A stretch of 64,000 bases of DNA from Medicago truncatula. Its lineage: Eukaryota; Streptophyta; Magnoliopsida; Fabales; Fabaceae. Both the position numbers and the translations under genes were made by a program. Of the stretch, positions 1 to 20,770 are shown piece after piece. The stretch lies in contig NC_053049.1 in the NCBI RefSeq assembly GCF_003473485.1, forward strand, positions 19,615,501-19,679,500, read 5' to 3'. The number at the start of each line of letters is the position of its first letter. Position 1 is the stretch's first letter. The notes beneath the pieces are model-generated. The model saw only the letters and a list, made by a program, of their open reading frames with translations. It was not told the DNA's origin and searched no databases.

Positions 1-177
1 AATTTAATATATGTTGTTATAATATTCTTAAATTAAAAAATATATTAATCATAAGTATTAATTTCATCACTTAAAAAAAAAAACACTCTTTTAAAAAATG
101 TGAGTATATTTCCCACCCCCAAAACCCTCCCTTCATCTCCCCTCCCATCCTCTCGAAACTTCCAAACAAAGCCTAAG

Positions 178-419
178 AGTGTGTTTGGATGGAGGATTTA
201 GGAGGGGAAGGGAGGGGAGAGTTTACTTTTCTTTTTAAATTACGGACATTATAAAATGATTTTTAGAAAATTGAATTAACAACATGATAAATGATCATAT
301 AATACTTCAAAAACACTTAATTTATTTAAAAAAAATCATTTTATATTGTTCGTAATTTAAAAACAAAAACTGAGCTCTCCCCTCCCTTCCCTTCCTAAAC
401 CCTCAATCCAAACACACCA
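178..419. mobile_element. MITE with terminal inverted repeats
   Basis: The left end reads GTGTGTTTGGAT followed by an AGGAGGGGAAGGGAGGGGAG-like purine block. The right end (about 370-419) is its reverse complement with a few mismatches, and the AT-rich middle is also roughly palindromic. TAAG (or TAA) flanks both ends (174-177 and 420-423), which would fit a Tourist/PIF-Harbinger-like MITE. Bases 108-172 hold a pyrimidine-rich stretch that resembles one end of a related element, so a second partial copy may abut it. There is no coding capacity. The superfamily is inferred only from the TSD and TIR. Confidence 0.6.
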
Positions 420-811
420 TAAGTGTTTGGTGAAGTCCCATTTCGTGTGAAAAGCATCTGATAAATGAGATTAATCTTCCAAATAAATCTCAATTATCTC
501 GTAGTGGAATGCAATGATATCTATTTAACAACAAAATAAAAAAAATAAAAGTAATTGATTTTAAGTTGGAAATTCTGTTGTGTTGTAATTAACTTGTGTG
601 CATTAAATTATTAAATATTTACAATCAACCATTTCTCTAAGCCAATAGAATCTTGGTATTATTCTTTAATAATACCATTGCTGAGTATTGTATCTTATAA
701 TCATATTTAGAACCTCTATGTAGGAGAGTTAAATAGAAACTGCTTATGTGCAATATAGTGTTGTATAAGATCATAAAATCACTCAAATCCTCTCAATTCT
801 TTTTCTTCTAT
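420..811 (+). other. Upstream region of the GRAS gene
   Basis: AT-rich non-coding sequence between the MITE and the GRAS reading frame. The frame stays open back to an ATG at 746, but those extra 22 codons are encoded by Phe-rich, T-rich DNA and look like 5' UTR. I see no certain TATA box or splice site. Confidence 0.4.
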
Positions 812-2437
812 ATGGAAGACTTAAACATGTGGCTTTCCTTCTATATGAATGAAAGTGTTAACCTTGATTTCCCTATAAGAAGGTTTTGCCCTGCAAGAAT
901 GGAGCAAGATCAAGAAGGAGAGTGCCATGACCAAGAGACAATACTTGATGATGTTGAATTGTGTACTTTTGATACTACCACCACTTCTTGTTTATTACCT
1001 TCTTCGGAAGTCGATGACTTTGTTGATAGCTTCATCAACATGGATCAATATTCAGATCATGAGTCTCAAGAGAAGAATCATCAAAGTCAAAGTTTTGATC
1101 ATAACTTTTTGGTGAATGATGATGTTTTTGGATATGATCCAACCACAATGGAGGATGAAGAATTAGAGATCTGCGAAAATACAACGATCACAATGGAAGA
1201 CGAAGAAGTTGAAATGAATGGCAACTTTGGTGCTATTCCACAATCACAAGCCAGTCTCGGTATGAACCAAGGTCTTGACTTGGTCCATACGCTATTGGCT
1301 TGTGCCGAGGCCGTTGGTTGTAGAGACAACAATCAGGCGGATTTGTTACTTGGTAAAATTTTGGCTTTGTCGAGTTCTTCAGGAGATTCATTACAAAGAG
1401 TCTCCTTCTGTTTTGCGACGGCATTGAAGTGTAGGTTATCACTTTATCCACAAAATGTATTTTCAAATAGTACACTCACAACAAGTACTTCTAATGATGT
1501 TTCTTTGATTACTAGGGAGAATAAGTTGGAAGCTTTTCAGCTTCTTTACCAAACCACACCTTACATTACTTTCGGTTTCATGGCTGCAAATGAAGCTATA
1601 TGTCAAGGATCAAAAGGAAAAAGCTCAATACATATAATTGATTTAGGAATGGAGCATGCTCTTCAATGGCCTTCGCTTATAAGGAGCCTCGCTTCGAGGC
1701 CTGAGGGACCTCCAAAGCTCAGGATAACAGGATTCAGTACGAATGAAGAAAACAACGCAAAACTTCGCGCTAGCATGAATTTGCATGTAGAGGAAGCACT
1801 CTCATTGGGAATAGTCCTTGAATTTCGCATAATATCAGAGCCGGCAACTCCTTCTCTTCTTACAATCGAAAACCTCGGCTTGAGAGAAGGTGAAGCTTTA
1901 TTTGTTAATAGCATCTTGAAATTACACAAATATGTGAAAGAAAGTAGAGGCTATCTAAAATCAATTCTCCAATCAATCAAGAAGCTAAGTCCAATTGCAC
2001 TCACTGTTGTAGAGCAAGACACAAACCACAATGGACCTTTCTTTCTTGGTAGGTTTCTAGAATCACTTCACTATTACTCAGCAATATTTGATTCTCTTGA
2101 GGCAAGTATGCCAAGAAATAGTCCAATTAGGATGAAAATAGAGAGAATACATTTTGCAGAAGAAATTTGTAACATTGTGGCTTGTGAGGGTCCTGATAGA
2201 ATGGAGAGACATGAAAGAGTAGATCAATGGAGAAGACAATTAGGAAGAGCAGGATTTCAAGTAATGCCACTCAAGTGTACAAGTCAAGCTAGAATGATGC
2301 TTTCTGTTTATGATTGTGATGGATATACATTGTCATGTGAAAAGGGTTGCCTTTTACTTGGTTGGAAAGGAAGGCCTATTATGATGGCTTCTGCTTGGCA
2401 AGTGGCAAGTTTGTCATATACTGACAGAGCTTCTTAA
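812..2437 (+). CDS. GRAS-domain transcriptional regulator
   Basis: Intronless frame for a plant GRAS protein, a nuclear regulator that acts in hormone, development or symbiosis signalling. Numbering from the 746 ATG: an acidic, low-complexity N-terminus (1-175) without a DELLA motif; leucine-heptad region I (about 178-230, LVHTLLACAEAV); the VHIID motif as IHIID (295-299) followed by LRITG; a PFYRE region (about 380-465); and a SAW region (about 470-557, ending SAWQVASL). ACEGPDRMERHE matches the conserved C-terminal GRAS block. The start was placed at 812 (MEDLNMWL) because the first 22 residues of the longer frame look like translated leader; 746 remains possible. At about 541 residues it has normal GRAS length. 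Subfamily not resolved; some DELLA/SCL3-like wording in the motifs. Confidence 0.9.
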   Translation: MEDLNMWLSFYMNESVNLDFPIRRFCPARMEQDQEGECHDQETILDDVELCTFDTTTTSCLLPSSEVDDFVDSFINMDQYSDHESQEKNHQSQSFDHNFLVNDDVFGYDPTTMEDEELEICENTTITMEDEEVEMNGNFGAIPQSQASLGMNQGLDLVHTLLACAEAVGCRDNNQADLLLGKILALSSSSGDSLQRVSFCFATALKCRLSLYPQNVFSNSTLTTSTSNDVSLITRENKLEAFQLLYQTTPYITFGFMAANEAICQGSKGKSSIHIIDLGMEHALQWPSLIRSLASRPEGPPKLRITGFSTNEENNAKLRASMNLHVEEALSLGIVLEFRIISEPATPSLLTIENLGLREGEALFVNSILKLHKYVKESRGYLKSILQSIKKLSPIALTVVEQDTNHNGPFFLGRFLESLHYYSAIFDSLEASMPRNSPIRMKIERIHFAEEICNIVACEGPDRMERHERVDQWRRQLGRAGFQVMPLKCTSQARMMLSVYDCDGYTLSCEKGCLLLGWKGRPIMMASAWQVASLSYTDRAS

Positions 2438-3790
2438 GCTAAAAGGAAATGGTTTTGGTGCAGAAACTGCATCACCAACTTTTCAATCCCAACCATTTAA
2501 AGCTGATTTTGTTATTTCGTCATTTGAGCTGTCCGATCTCACTTTAACGATTGACATCGCTTTCTGAATGTGTTCTTTACAGCAGGGAATTCTAATTCAA
2601 GAAAAAGGGAGTAGAATGGTCATGCACTTATTCATTGCAGTAATTTGTTTCTTTTAACATTTAATTTAATTGAGTTAGTCATATTATTATACCTATAGGC
2701 TGTTTGGAACAGCGTTTAAATGCCATTTCTCGCGGCCTGAGGCAACTTTGAAGTGAAAATATAGAAGCTACAAAAGACAGCTTCACACAAAACGTGGTTT
2801 TCTTTGCTTTCTACCGCTTCAACAAACACACCTCTAGTCACATGCATATTCACTCAATTTAAGTGTATCATTTTTGGAAAAAAGTTGAGTTAGTCATAAT
2901 TTCTGTTTGAACTTATTGACCATGTATTTCAGTCTCAAATTTCATAATGGTATTTGATAGGCTGTAAAAATAATCTAGAACCTCAAGAGAGAATGGTATT
3001 AGCAGTTTCCCAGAAATGTTTTTTAACTTTCAAGAATGACAAAATTACATATAGCATCATAGCACATCCAGTTTTCCATATTGGCATAATGGGGACTCTT
3101 GTCTCTCTGGATTGTTAAGTTTTTAGTCTAAATCTTTTGGCCTTATATGTACTGTCTCTATTATTGTCATTTCATGATTTTAATCTCATCAATTTAATTT
3201 TTCAGAATTTTAATCCCCTTATTTTTAAAACATACAATTTTGGTCCGCTTCAGTGACTAACAATTACCGTCTAATACGAGCATACCGTGATAATACGAGT
3301 AACATACAGAACCTACAAAATCGTTTGGTGCTGATGTGGCTGATACATGTCTGTTGGTCTCGTCATCAGTTCACTAGCATATCAAAATTATGGACCAAAT
3401 TGACAACAATATTGAGACAAAGAAAGGGTTGTGGACTCGAAAAAAAAAAAAAAAATTACCAATTGTTGAATATTGATAGCAGTATTCCTGAAACAAATGA
3501 AGTAGCTTATCATTTTTTGCTGACTATCATATAAATAGAGATGTCAGAACAGAACTGATTAATCCATTACCCATAAGTATCAGACAATTTTGCACTTGTA
3601 TTGAAGCATTGGTGTACAACAAGTACCTTGCCTAGCATAGTACTAGATTATTCCTGTGTATATCTGTTAGAAGAAAAAAAAATCAAAACCTATATACTAG
3701 CACCAGCCCTGGTATAACTAACTTCCTGGAGTACCACTAAAAAAAATTAAATGTTACATCATCAATAGCAATAATAATGCTATCTCTGAT
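2438..3790. other. Intergenic region between convergent genes
   Basis: This stretch holds the GRAS 3' flank and the region beyond the Raf-like stop codon. Around 3118-3480 is repeat-like DNA with phrases such as TTTTGGTCC and a 15-base A-run, typical of legume MITE debris. I could not define its ends. No convincing gene. Confidence 0.4.
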
Positions 3791-10697
<6,907 letters not shown>

Positions 10698-11850
10698 ACC
10701 ATATTTTTTTCCTCACAACAGAATACAGAAATGTGAAGAATCAGAAAACTTTGAAAACCTCAAGAAATTCTACTGATTTTTCGTTTCACAAATCGCAACT
10801 TAACCGTATAATTTCCTGCAAACATAATGGAACAAAGGCAATAAGCTTGAGCAACATATCAATATGCAAATATAAAGAAATTAAGCATACACACTCTACA
10901 ATGACATACCGGACCGTTACACATGATATTTTGTCAAATAACATAAAAAAAAATTGTGTTTTTGTTAAAATCATAAATAAAAAGGACAACCCGGTGCACT
11001 AAAGCTCCCGCATAGGCAGGGTCTGGGAAGGGGTCGCACCATTTTTAGTGTATTGTACGCAATAAACAAAAATTATGTTTCTGTAAAAATCATAAATCAG
11101 AAACAACTTCGAATTTCAGGAATTAATAACGAATTCTGTTACGATCATAAACAAATTCGAATTTCAAAAAGTAATAACTAATTTTGTTATGACATTTGTT
11201 CATAAACAACTTCGAATTTCAGGAATTAATAACAGATTTTGTTACAAAATTGATGCTTTACTCGATGACCTAATTCAGTGCTGCCAATGGCGGAGAGCCA
11301 AAATCCCGCCATACCGGCTGCTTTATGGCCCGTCAAATGGGACTATCCACCAAAATTGGGCACACGAAGAGCTCAAAATACCACAATGGATATCCCGCCA
11401 TAACCGATATTTGACGACCCTAAACCCTAATTTAATTTGGGAATCATCATCACAACACAAAACTGAAAAATTTCTCACTAAATTCTGAATTAAATTACAC
11501 ACATTAAATATCAACATTCAATACAATATTCAATTTCATTCTCATAATAAAAAAAAATTCAAAATTATGATAAACCTAGGGTCATATCACTCTAAAAATT
11601 TGAACTTTTTGACATAAAAACAAAAACCCTAAACAACATTAATCAAAAAACGAAGAAAAAGAGTGCAGAATGTGTAAAATTAGAACAAAAAATGAATGTT
11701 TATACCTGAGAAGAGAATTTAGAAGTGAAAACGATGAATTGAGTGAAAGCGTTGAGAAGAGAATCTGTGTTATCTTTTGAAGAGAGGGATTGAAATGAAA
11801 ATGACGGCACTTTGTGTTGAGTTTCTCTCTCTAGAAAATGGAATGAGGAA
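10698..11850 (-). promoter_or_regulatory. Raf-like gene 5' leader with probable UTR intron
   Basis: A plausible acceptor (TTTGCAG, ending near 10819) and a plausible donor (CTCAG|GTATA near 11705) would make a leader intron of about 890 bp. The first exon would then lie at about 11706-11850 in a CT-rich stretch containing GTTTGTTTG repeats. Inside the intron, 11101-11250 holds three imperfect units of 48-54 bp beginning AAACAA(C/A)TTCGAATTT. The segment 11280-11480 has GGCGG/CCGCC-type MITE debris. The intron model is inferred from splice motifs only. Confidence 0.45.
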
Positions 11851-13176
11851 ATTTGTTTGTTTGTTTGTTTGTTTCTCTCTCTAGAAATTGCTTGCTTCTT
11901 TGTGTTTGTTCTTTCTGCGCCGCTTTTCTTGTGCGATATAACTGCGTTGTATTTTAGTGATTTTTTTATTTTTTTATTTTTCAGATAGAAGAGAATGTAT
12001 ATGATATGTTACGGTCTTCTTTATTTTTTTTCTTTTTATATTAATCTCTTTAAAAAATATATATAAAATTCGGTCAAAAGAAAAATAAAATCTTACCAAA
12101 AATTATTTATGTTCTTTTGCACAATTTTTTATTTTGTAAATATTTTAAGAAGACCGATTTTGTTATTTTGTGAATATTTTAAGATAGACATAAAAATAAA
12201 TTGTAGATTTTTTTTTAAAGAAATAATACATCTTATACCGAAAAATATTTGGGTGTTTTTAGGTTTAGTATATATTTTATTTTTTACTGTTTTTTAGGTT
12301 AAAATAAATTATTTAGATGAGAGAATAATAAATGAATGGTTAAAATTAACTATTTAGATGAGAGATAATGAATGGTTAGATATGAACAAAGACACGAATA
12401 ACATCAAAGGGATCAACACCAATAACATATAAATAGATAAAGGGAAATGTTAACGAGTGTTGTGGGGCACTCTTTAAGGCTTTTAAAAGGTAATTTTTGT
12501 GGAATAATTTCTTCTTTTTGAATGCTTAAAAGTGTCTCGGAGGCAATCGTTAAAATGACTCATAAATGAATTCCACCACCACTAATAATTAGTTGAGAAA
12601 TAATATTTGTACAACCACTTTGTGACAAATTTCTCTCTCATATTCACATTATATTTTTATTCTCTCTCTTCATTTTTCTCTCTCCATTGTTTTTAACCAA
12701 TGAAAAGAGAGAAAAAAGAAATTGTCACAAAAATTATATTAAATAGTTGTTCAAATTTTATAATTTTTTGTTTCAAATTTTTGTGTTTCTCTTTCCAAAA
12801 GAAAAAAAATTGGAAATGATCATTTCCTTAAAAAAAAATGGAAATGATCAAAAAATTGAGATCTTACTATTAAAATGAGATCATGATTCTTGAGTTTGTC
12901 GTGGATGCTCCAAGCTTAATCTTATTTGACATGTGCGCTAAAACGTAACTTGATTACTTTTTTTTAAGGAACTTGATTACTTTTTTGTTTTTTATTCTCA
13001 ACTAAAATATTTTTTATTTTTTGACGCAACTCAACTAATATAATCTTCAATTTTTCCACTTAATTGTTATTTTCTGTCGATATTCTTTTAAACTTCTAGG
13101 TTCTTTAAAAACGATTTATACTCTTCAATATCCGAATCATTTATAGGGGCGTATCTTTTTATTTTTGGGTGAAAAC
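11851..13176. other. AT-rich intergenic DNA
   Basis: Probable promoter side of the Raf-like gene followed by very AT-rich sequence with poly-A and poly-T runs. I see no coding, RNA or well-bounded repeat features. Confidence 0.4.
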
Positions 13177-13620
13177 TTTTTTTTTTTTTTTTGAAGAGAC
13201 AAAATTGAAACTTTATATTAACAACAAAAGCTTCGTTCCTTCCGCACAAGGAGTGCTAGAAGAAAACGACTATAATTACACAAAAGTTCAGTCAAAAGTA
13301 GCAGAGACCAAAAACCAAAAACAGCTAGTCTATACGCAAACAAAGCAGAGGACTAACAAACCAACTATGAACCCCGAAGACATGAACACGATTAGCTGCC
13401 TTCAACCACCAAAAGAAATGATTTTTAATCTTTTGGAACGGAGCATATTCCTAAGTTTCTTTTTTTTCTTTTTAAAGTGTGATTTTAGAGGGCAACTGCG
13501 GCACACATTTTTGGCTAAACTCGGGTGCTCTTCACTGCTAGGTATGACCATAGGGCAGGCTCTTTTGTTGAAGTTGGAAACTATGTTGAGGATTAACGTT
13601 CTAGACTGAGCCATCTTCCT
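13177..13620 (-). mobile_element. LINE 3' end fragment with poly-A tail
   Basis: Read on the minus strand, one frame near 13450-13335 gives FFWWLKAANRVHVFGVHSW and ends in ..PLLCL..*, which matches the C-terminal pattern of plant L1-type ORF2 proteins (FRWLKA...W...PL.CL). About 140 bases later comes an A-run of 16 (T-run 13177-13192 on the plus strand), as expected of a 5'-truncated LINE. Upstream coding sequence is frameshifted or absent. Confidence 0.6.
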
Positions 13621-13744
13621 AGTGTCCTTTTTTTCTTTTTCTACCCTTTACCATTCTACTGAAAAGAGTGTCTTAGACAATTCAATCTTAACTCATATAA
13701 TTCATTAAATAGCTCTTTATACAAGGAACAACAAAATAAAAAAT

Positions 13745-13976
13745 CTAAAATATGGTTTTAGTTCCTGTAATTTTTTTTTCAAAATATTTTGCAGGAACTA
13801 TTTTTCTACAAAATGGATTCAATCATCATGAGTCACGTGTACAAATCATCACAAAAGTTGGGTCAGAGACCAAAATCAAAACGAGACATATTTGCAGGAC
13901 TAAAAACTACAATTTTTTTTTACATAAACTACAAATAAAATCAGACATATTTGCAGGGACTAAAACAATATTTTAG
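13745..13976. mobile_element. MITE with TIR CTAAAATATGGTTTTAG
   Basis: The left end CTAAAATATGGTTTTAGTTCCTG pattern is mirrored at the right end (…CAGGGACTAAAACAATATTTTAG) with few mismatches. Internal ATATTTGCAGG(G)ACTAAAA copies are typical of a widespread legume MITE. No clear TSD found. Confidence 0.6.
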
Positions 13977-14669
13977 TCAAATAAAAAACTTATCGACTAT
14001 GGGCAACTATATTCATTCCACGACGAATAATCTTAACTCCAAAGTTATAATTAGACTCTACAAGCTCCTAATGATAGAAATAATATTACTACACTCAAAT
14101 TCCCTGCAAAATGCGAGTGAACAAAATCGACTAGAATTTTTTTAATAACTTTCAAATACTACATTATGCAATCCCTACCATTGGACCCTATTTCATAGGC
14201 ATCAACAATGCAAATGTCTCACCATCATGAATGAGCATCATCAGAGTCTTCAAATCAAAATAATCATAAACAAATTTTCCATTGGAATCTTGAATACAAT
14301 ACACAACTTGTTTTATTGGTTGACAGATTTAAACTAGTGTCAACATTACATTTCAACACACCGCTATCAGTCACTACAAGGAAACTTGAGAATTTGATCA
14401 AAATTTATGAGGAAACATGGTTTCTCGCTAAAATAAGGTTTTTCCGTGGAATAATTTCCTCGATATTCATATGTCAGGAATCTCTGCTAATACGTCTGCA
14501 AAATTAAACTATCATGCTTTTTTAGGTTAAATACCGAGGAAAAAGCTCCTCAAAAAACATGTTGTCTTTATTATATACTGTTTAGAAACGTGTTGTCAGT
14601 ATTGACATCGATTACCGAGAACAAAGTTCCCCAGGAAGCATATATGATTGTTGTGAAGAATTAATTATT
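13977..14669. other. Non-coding AT-rich stretch
   Basis: No supported gene. Around 14430-14640 are short phrases (TACCGAGGAAAAAGCTCC, CCGAGAACAAAGTTCCCC) that repeat loosely and look like repeat debris. Confidence 0.3.
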
Positions 14670-14884
14670 GGGTTAATAGTGTTTACCCCCTGTAATATAA
14701 GTCATTTTCGGTTTTTCCCTCAATAATTTTTTTTTATTTACCCCTTGTAATTTATTTTTTGAAGAAATTTTTGTTTTTGAATGACCTGTTAGACGGTATT
14801 CATTTTTTTACAGGGGGTAAATATAAAAAAAAAATTACAGCGGAAAAAACCGAAAATAACAGGGGGGTAAAACACCATTAATCC
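14670..14884. mobile_element. Mutator-like MITE with perfect 9-bp TSD
   Basis: A 215-bp element whose ends read GG(G/A)TTAAT(A/G)GTGTTT(T)ACCCCC in inverted orientation, with TTTTCGGTTTTTTCC repeated inward on both sides. TTAATTATT is present immediately outside both ends (14661-14669 and 14885-14893). A 9-bp duplication is typical of Mutator-like transposition. No coding capacity. Confidence 0.8.
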
Positions 14885-14893
14885 TTAATTATT

Positions 14894-15684
14894 TTACGGT
14901 AAAACTTTTACAAAGCCCAACTTTTGGTAGCTTGTATTAATTTCCATGAGCATTTTTCATAGGAAAGCTTTTAAGATATTACCTACCTCCCTCTTCAAGA
15001 ACTTCTACCTGGATCTAATGAACAATATATTATCTCATCTAAACCTTGAGATAGCTTCTCCCTTAGGTCGGTTTCTCTTCTTTGTTTTCCTTCTGGGCTT
15101 GATTTTGTCATTATTTTAGGGTTTTAGTTTTCCTTCCCCCTCATATACATATTTTTTCCTTTTTTTTTTTTTTTTTTAATATATGAATATGATGGTGTGA
15201 CTGGCAGAGGGCAAAAGTTCTTGGGGTTACAATTGAGTACGGATATCTAAGTGTATGTTTGGTTATGCGGTGAGTAGAATTGATTATGAGTGAACGTAAA
15301 GTGATTTACGTTTAGATGTATTTGTGTAAAAGTGAATTTGACCCAAACACGTCAAAATCAATTCTAAAACCTCTATAATCACTTTTGACCCCCAAAATTG
15401 AAACCAAAATATGTAAGTCTCTTTGATGTTTTAACACACTCTTAACTTACCAAAAAAACAATTATTAAAATTTAAAACTAAATTATTTGAAAACATGTTT
15501 TCGAGGAATAAAATTGAGTTCACCTTAAAAAAATAGTTCTGGGTCCACCTTAAATAACATGTTTCTTTAGGAGAATATAGTTTTGAATTTAAAAACCTAA
15601 ACAATTATGAATTCCACTAAAAAAAAAATTATGAATTATAATAAATTCTCAAATTAATGCGAAAAAATAAAAGTAATAATAAAA
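14894..15684. other. Intergenic sequence
   Basis: No gene supported. The segment 15255-15420 contains GTTTGGTTATG...GAGTAGAATTGATT and a partly inverted partner near 15350, a probable degraded MITE. Confidence 0.3.
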
Positions 15685-15757
15685 CGACCACGGTGGGACT
15701 CGAACCCACAATCTCCCGCTCCGGAGGCGAGCGCCTTATCCATTAGGCCACGCGGTC
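15685..15757 (-). tRNA. tRNA-Arg (anticodon CCG)
   Basis: A complete 73-nt cloverleaf on the minus strand. The acceptor stem is GACCGCG/CGTGGTC with one G-U pair; the D-arm is GGCCTAATGGATAAGGC. The anticodon stem is CTCGC/GCGGG around loop CTCCGGA, giving anticodon CCG, which reads CGG. The T-arm is GTGGG-TTCGAGT-CCCAC, with discriminator G. Internal A and B boxes are intact, and a run of four T follows at once as a Pol III terminator. No intron. Confidence 0.95.
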
Positions 15758-15897
15758 TTTTTGTTGTTGTCATGTAGTGACTACCAAATCTATATAAAAC
15801 TTACTAAATAACCGTCTAATGCTTTTACTTCATTAAGATTTATACATAGAAAAATATTATGAGTTTTAACAACACACTGAATTTCAATTCAAATAGG

Positions 15898-16207
15898 AAT
15901 ACTCTATCCGGTCCTATCTATAAGAAAAATTTGACTTCTTAGATTTATTGAGTACTTGATGTATTTTGTCTAGAATATTGACCAAATACATTATTTATGC
16001 AATAGATTAAAAAAGTCAAATGTTTCTTATAAATAGAAATCCTGCCAAGGCCGGTCCCAAGCCTGGGTAAAAGGAGAGGGTTGTGTTAGGCCTCGACAGC
16101 CAACGTAAAACTTTGTTGAATCTCTATGACATAGATAGGCGACCCCACTTAGTGGGATAAGACTTGGTTGTTGTTGTTGTTTCTTATAAATAGAACGGAG
16201 CAATACT
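15898..16207. mobile_element. Stowaway-like MITE, split by a retroposon
   Basis: Left arm (about 15900-15950): CCGGTCCTATCTATAAGAAA followed by TTTGACTT. Right arm (about 16005-16038 plus 16181-16207): its inverse, AAGTCAAATGTTTCTTATAAATAGAACGGAG. The two arms pair over about 50 bp once the insert at 16039-16180 is removed. Confidence 0.6.
16039..16180 (+). mobile_element. Short retroposon (RTE-LINE tail or Au-type SINE)
   Basis: About 142 bp ending in CTTAGTGGGATAAGACTTGG plus (TTG)n, the 3' end shared by plant RTE LINEs and Au SINEs. It is bounded by a direct repeat of at least 15 bp (TTCTTATAAATAGAA at 16024-16038 and 16181-16195), the mark of target-primed insertion. I do not see clear tRNA-like A and B boxes, so SINE versus truncated LINE is undecided. 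Confidence 0.7.
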
Positions 16208-16419
16208 TTGACATCTTTATCTGCCAATTTCGCAGCTCTCGCTTAGCGAACAACCACATAATGCTCATTTTTCAGAAATGAATAGATTCACCAGGTGAAC
16301 ACGTCTTCACCTAAATTTAGTAGAAAGCATAATTTTTCAGTTTCAATTTCATTAGCATCATTATACATAAAATTATGAATTGCAGAAGTAAAATGTAAAA
16401 TGATGGAAATTTGAGTTGC

Positions 16420-16830
16420 CACCCAATAAACATTTGTTTTACGTCATTAGCTCGACGCCATTTGATTTTCTTATCAAGATGGTTCTGATGATGATTTCCT
16501 GTTCATCCTCTAGTACAGACAATGCTTGTGGATCTCTGGAATAAGATGTATACCTCCAAATTTTGATCTTTAATTGTTAGTATGTTTTCATCGACGTTCA
16601 TAATGATCCAAGTATTACAGGGGATGTATCATCCTCTTTCATTTCCACAACGATGCAGGCATCATCAATCCTCCAACAAAGGCTCTGACATGAGTCATAT
16701 TCAAATTACATCACTGTTTTTTGTTTGTTGAATATTCAGTGCGTGATTATCCTTCATACATGCTAGGGATATAAAATTACTGCTTGATCCGAGATCAAGC
16801 AGAACCTTTTCGAACTATACACCACCTAGG
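16420..16830 (-). pseudogene. Athila-like Ty3 retrotransposon remnant
   Basis: On the minus strand, about 16822-16755 reads FEKVLLDLGSSSNFIS, an aspartic-protease-like motif with a stop just before it. About 16672-16610 reads DDACIVVEMKEDDTSPVILG, the conserved post-protease strand. Only about 150 bases further, GCGTCGAGCTAATGACG and a TTGGGTGGCAACTC-like block resemble the sequence that follows pol in Athila-type elements. Reverse transcriptase and integrase are missing, so this is an internally deleted relic. Confidence 0.5.
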
Positions 16831-17233
16831 GATTCTAGAAGTTGTTGAACTTGTTTTGATTAGGGTACAAAAACCAGTACAATGAGGGCCTGAACATAGC
16901 TCTCAGTGCATCACCTGCTTCACCTTTTCCTCATTTAAGGTGACAAAGTTTAGGTATATATTGGATCATCTCAACATGTAATTTCTCTCTCAAAATCATT
17001 ACTATATAAATTATTCTGATTCACGTCTTGCATATCATTGTCGAAATTACTTGCATGTCTAAATAATACATGATAAATTGTGTAAATCAAAATTCAAATT
17101 TTCTAGAATATCCCTATTTCCTCTAAACATGATAAATCCACTCATATGTCTAATACATTCAATGTCTTCCCAAGGAATCAATGCTCGAGAAGGCAAAACA
17201 AATAAAGCATCGGTCCACCCATAGCACCATTGT
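16831..17233. other. 3' flank of receptor kinase gene A
   Basis: Non-coding. The part nearest 17050-17230 resembles the 3' flanks of paralogs B (41520-41640) and C (48690-48890), for example TTGGGAAGACATTGAATGTATT-like wording, so it is probably shared 3' UTR. Confidence 0.45.
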
Positions 17234-20567
<3,334 letters not shown>

Positions 20568-20770
20568 GTTTAAATCACAGAATTAGTGCTTCAAAAGTGG
20601 AAAAATTTATTATGAAGTGAAGTTTTGGATTAGTAAAGATGGCAACTGTGTGTGGGAATGTGATGGCCAATCATCGGTCTTTAAAGGTGCTTTGGCATTC
20701 ATTTTTCTAATCAAAAGAAGATCACACTGCTTTATCTCATAATAGTATAGTTTATTCAATTGACCCTCTT
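20568..20770 (-). promoter_or_regulatory. Upstream segment of gene A shared with gene B
   Basis: Read on the minus strand, this contains GATCTTCTTTTGATTAGAAAAATGAA, a GCCAAAGCNCCTTTAA block, CCATCTTTACTAATCCAAAACTT and GAAGCACTAATTCTGTGA. The same order occurs just upstream of gene B (about 38388-38527, +). The conservation suggests retained promoter and leader sequence. Confidence 0.6.

Noticed and set aside
746..811. GRAS start at 746
   Set aside because: The extra residues are T-rich leader-like sequence; 812 preferred, though 746 is not excluded.
1099..1475. Minus-strand frames of 77-80 codons
   Set aside because: They overlap the GRAS gene and match nothing; shadow frames.
3253..3534. 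93-codon plus-strand frame
   Set aside because: Repeat-like DNA with a 15-base A-run translated as Lys; no recognisable domain.
13169..13609. 146-codon plus-strand frame
   Set aside because: It starts in the T-run of a LINE poly-A tail and is antisense to the LINE ORF2 end.
16027..16227. 66-codon minus-strand frame
   Set aside because: It lies across the MITE and the inserted retroposon; no coding support.
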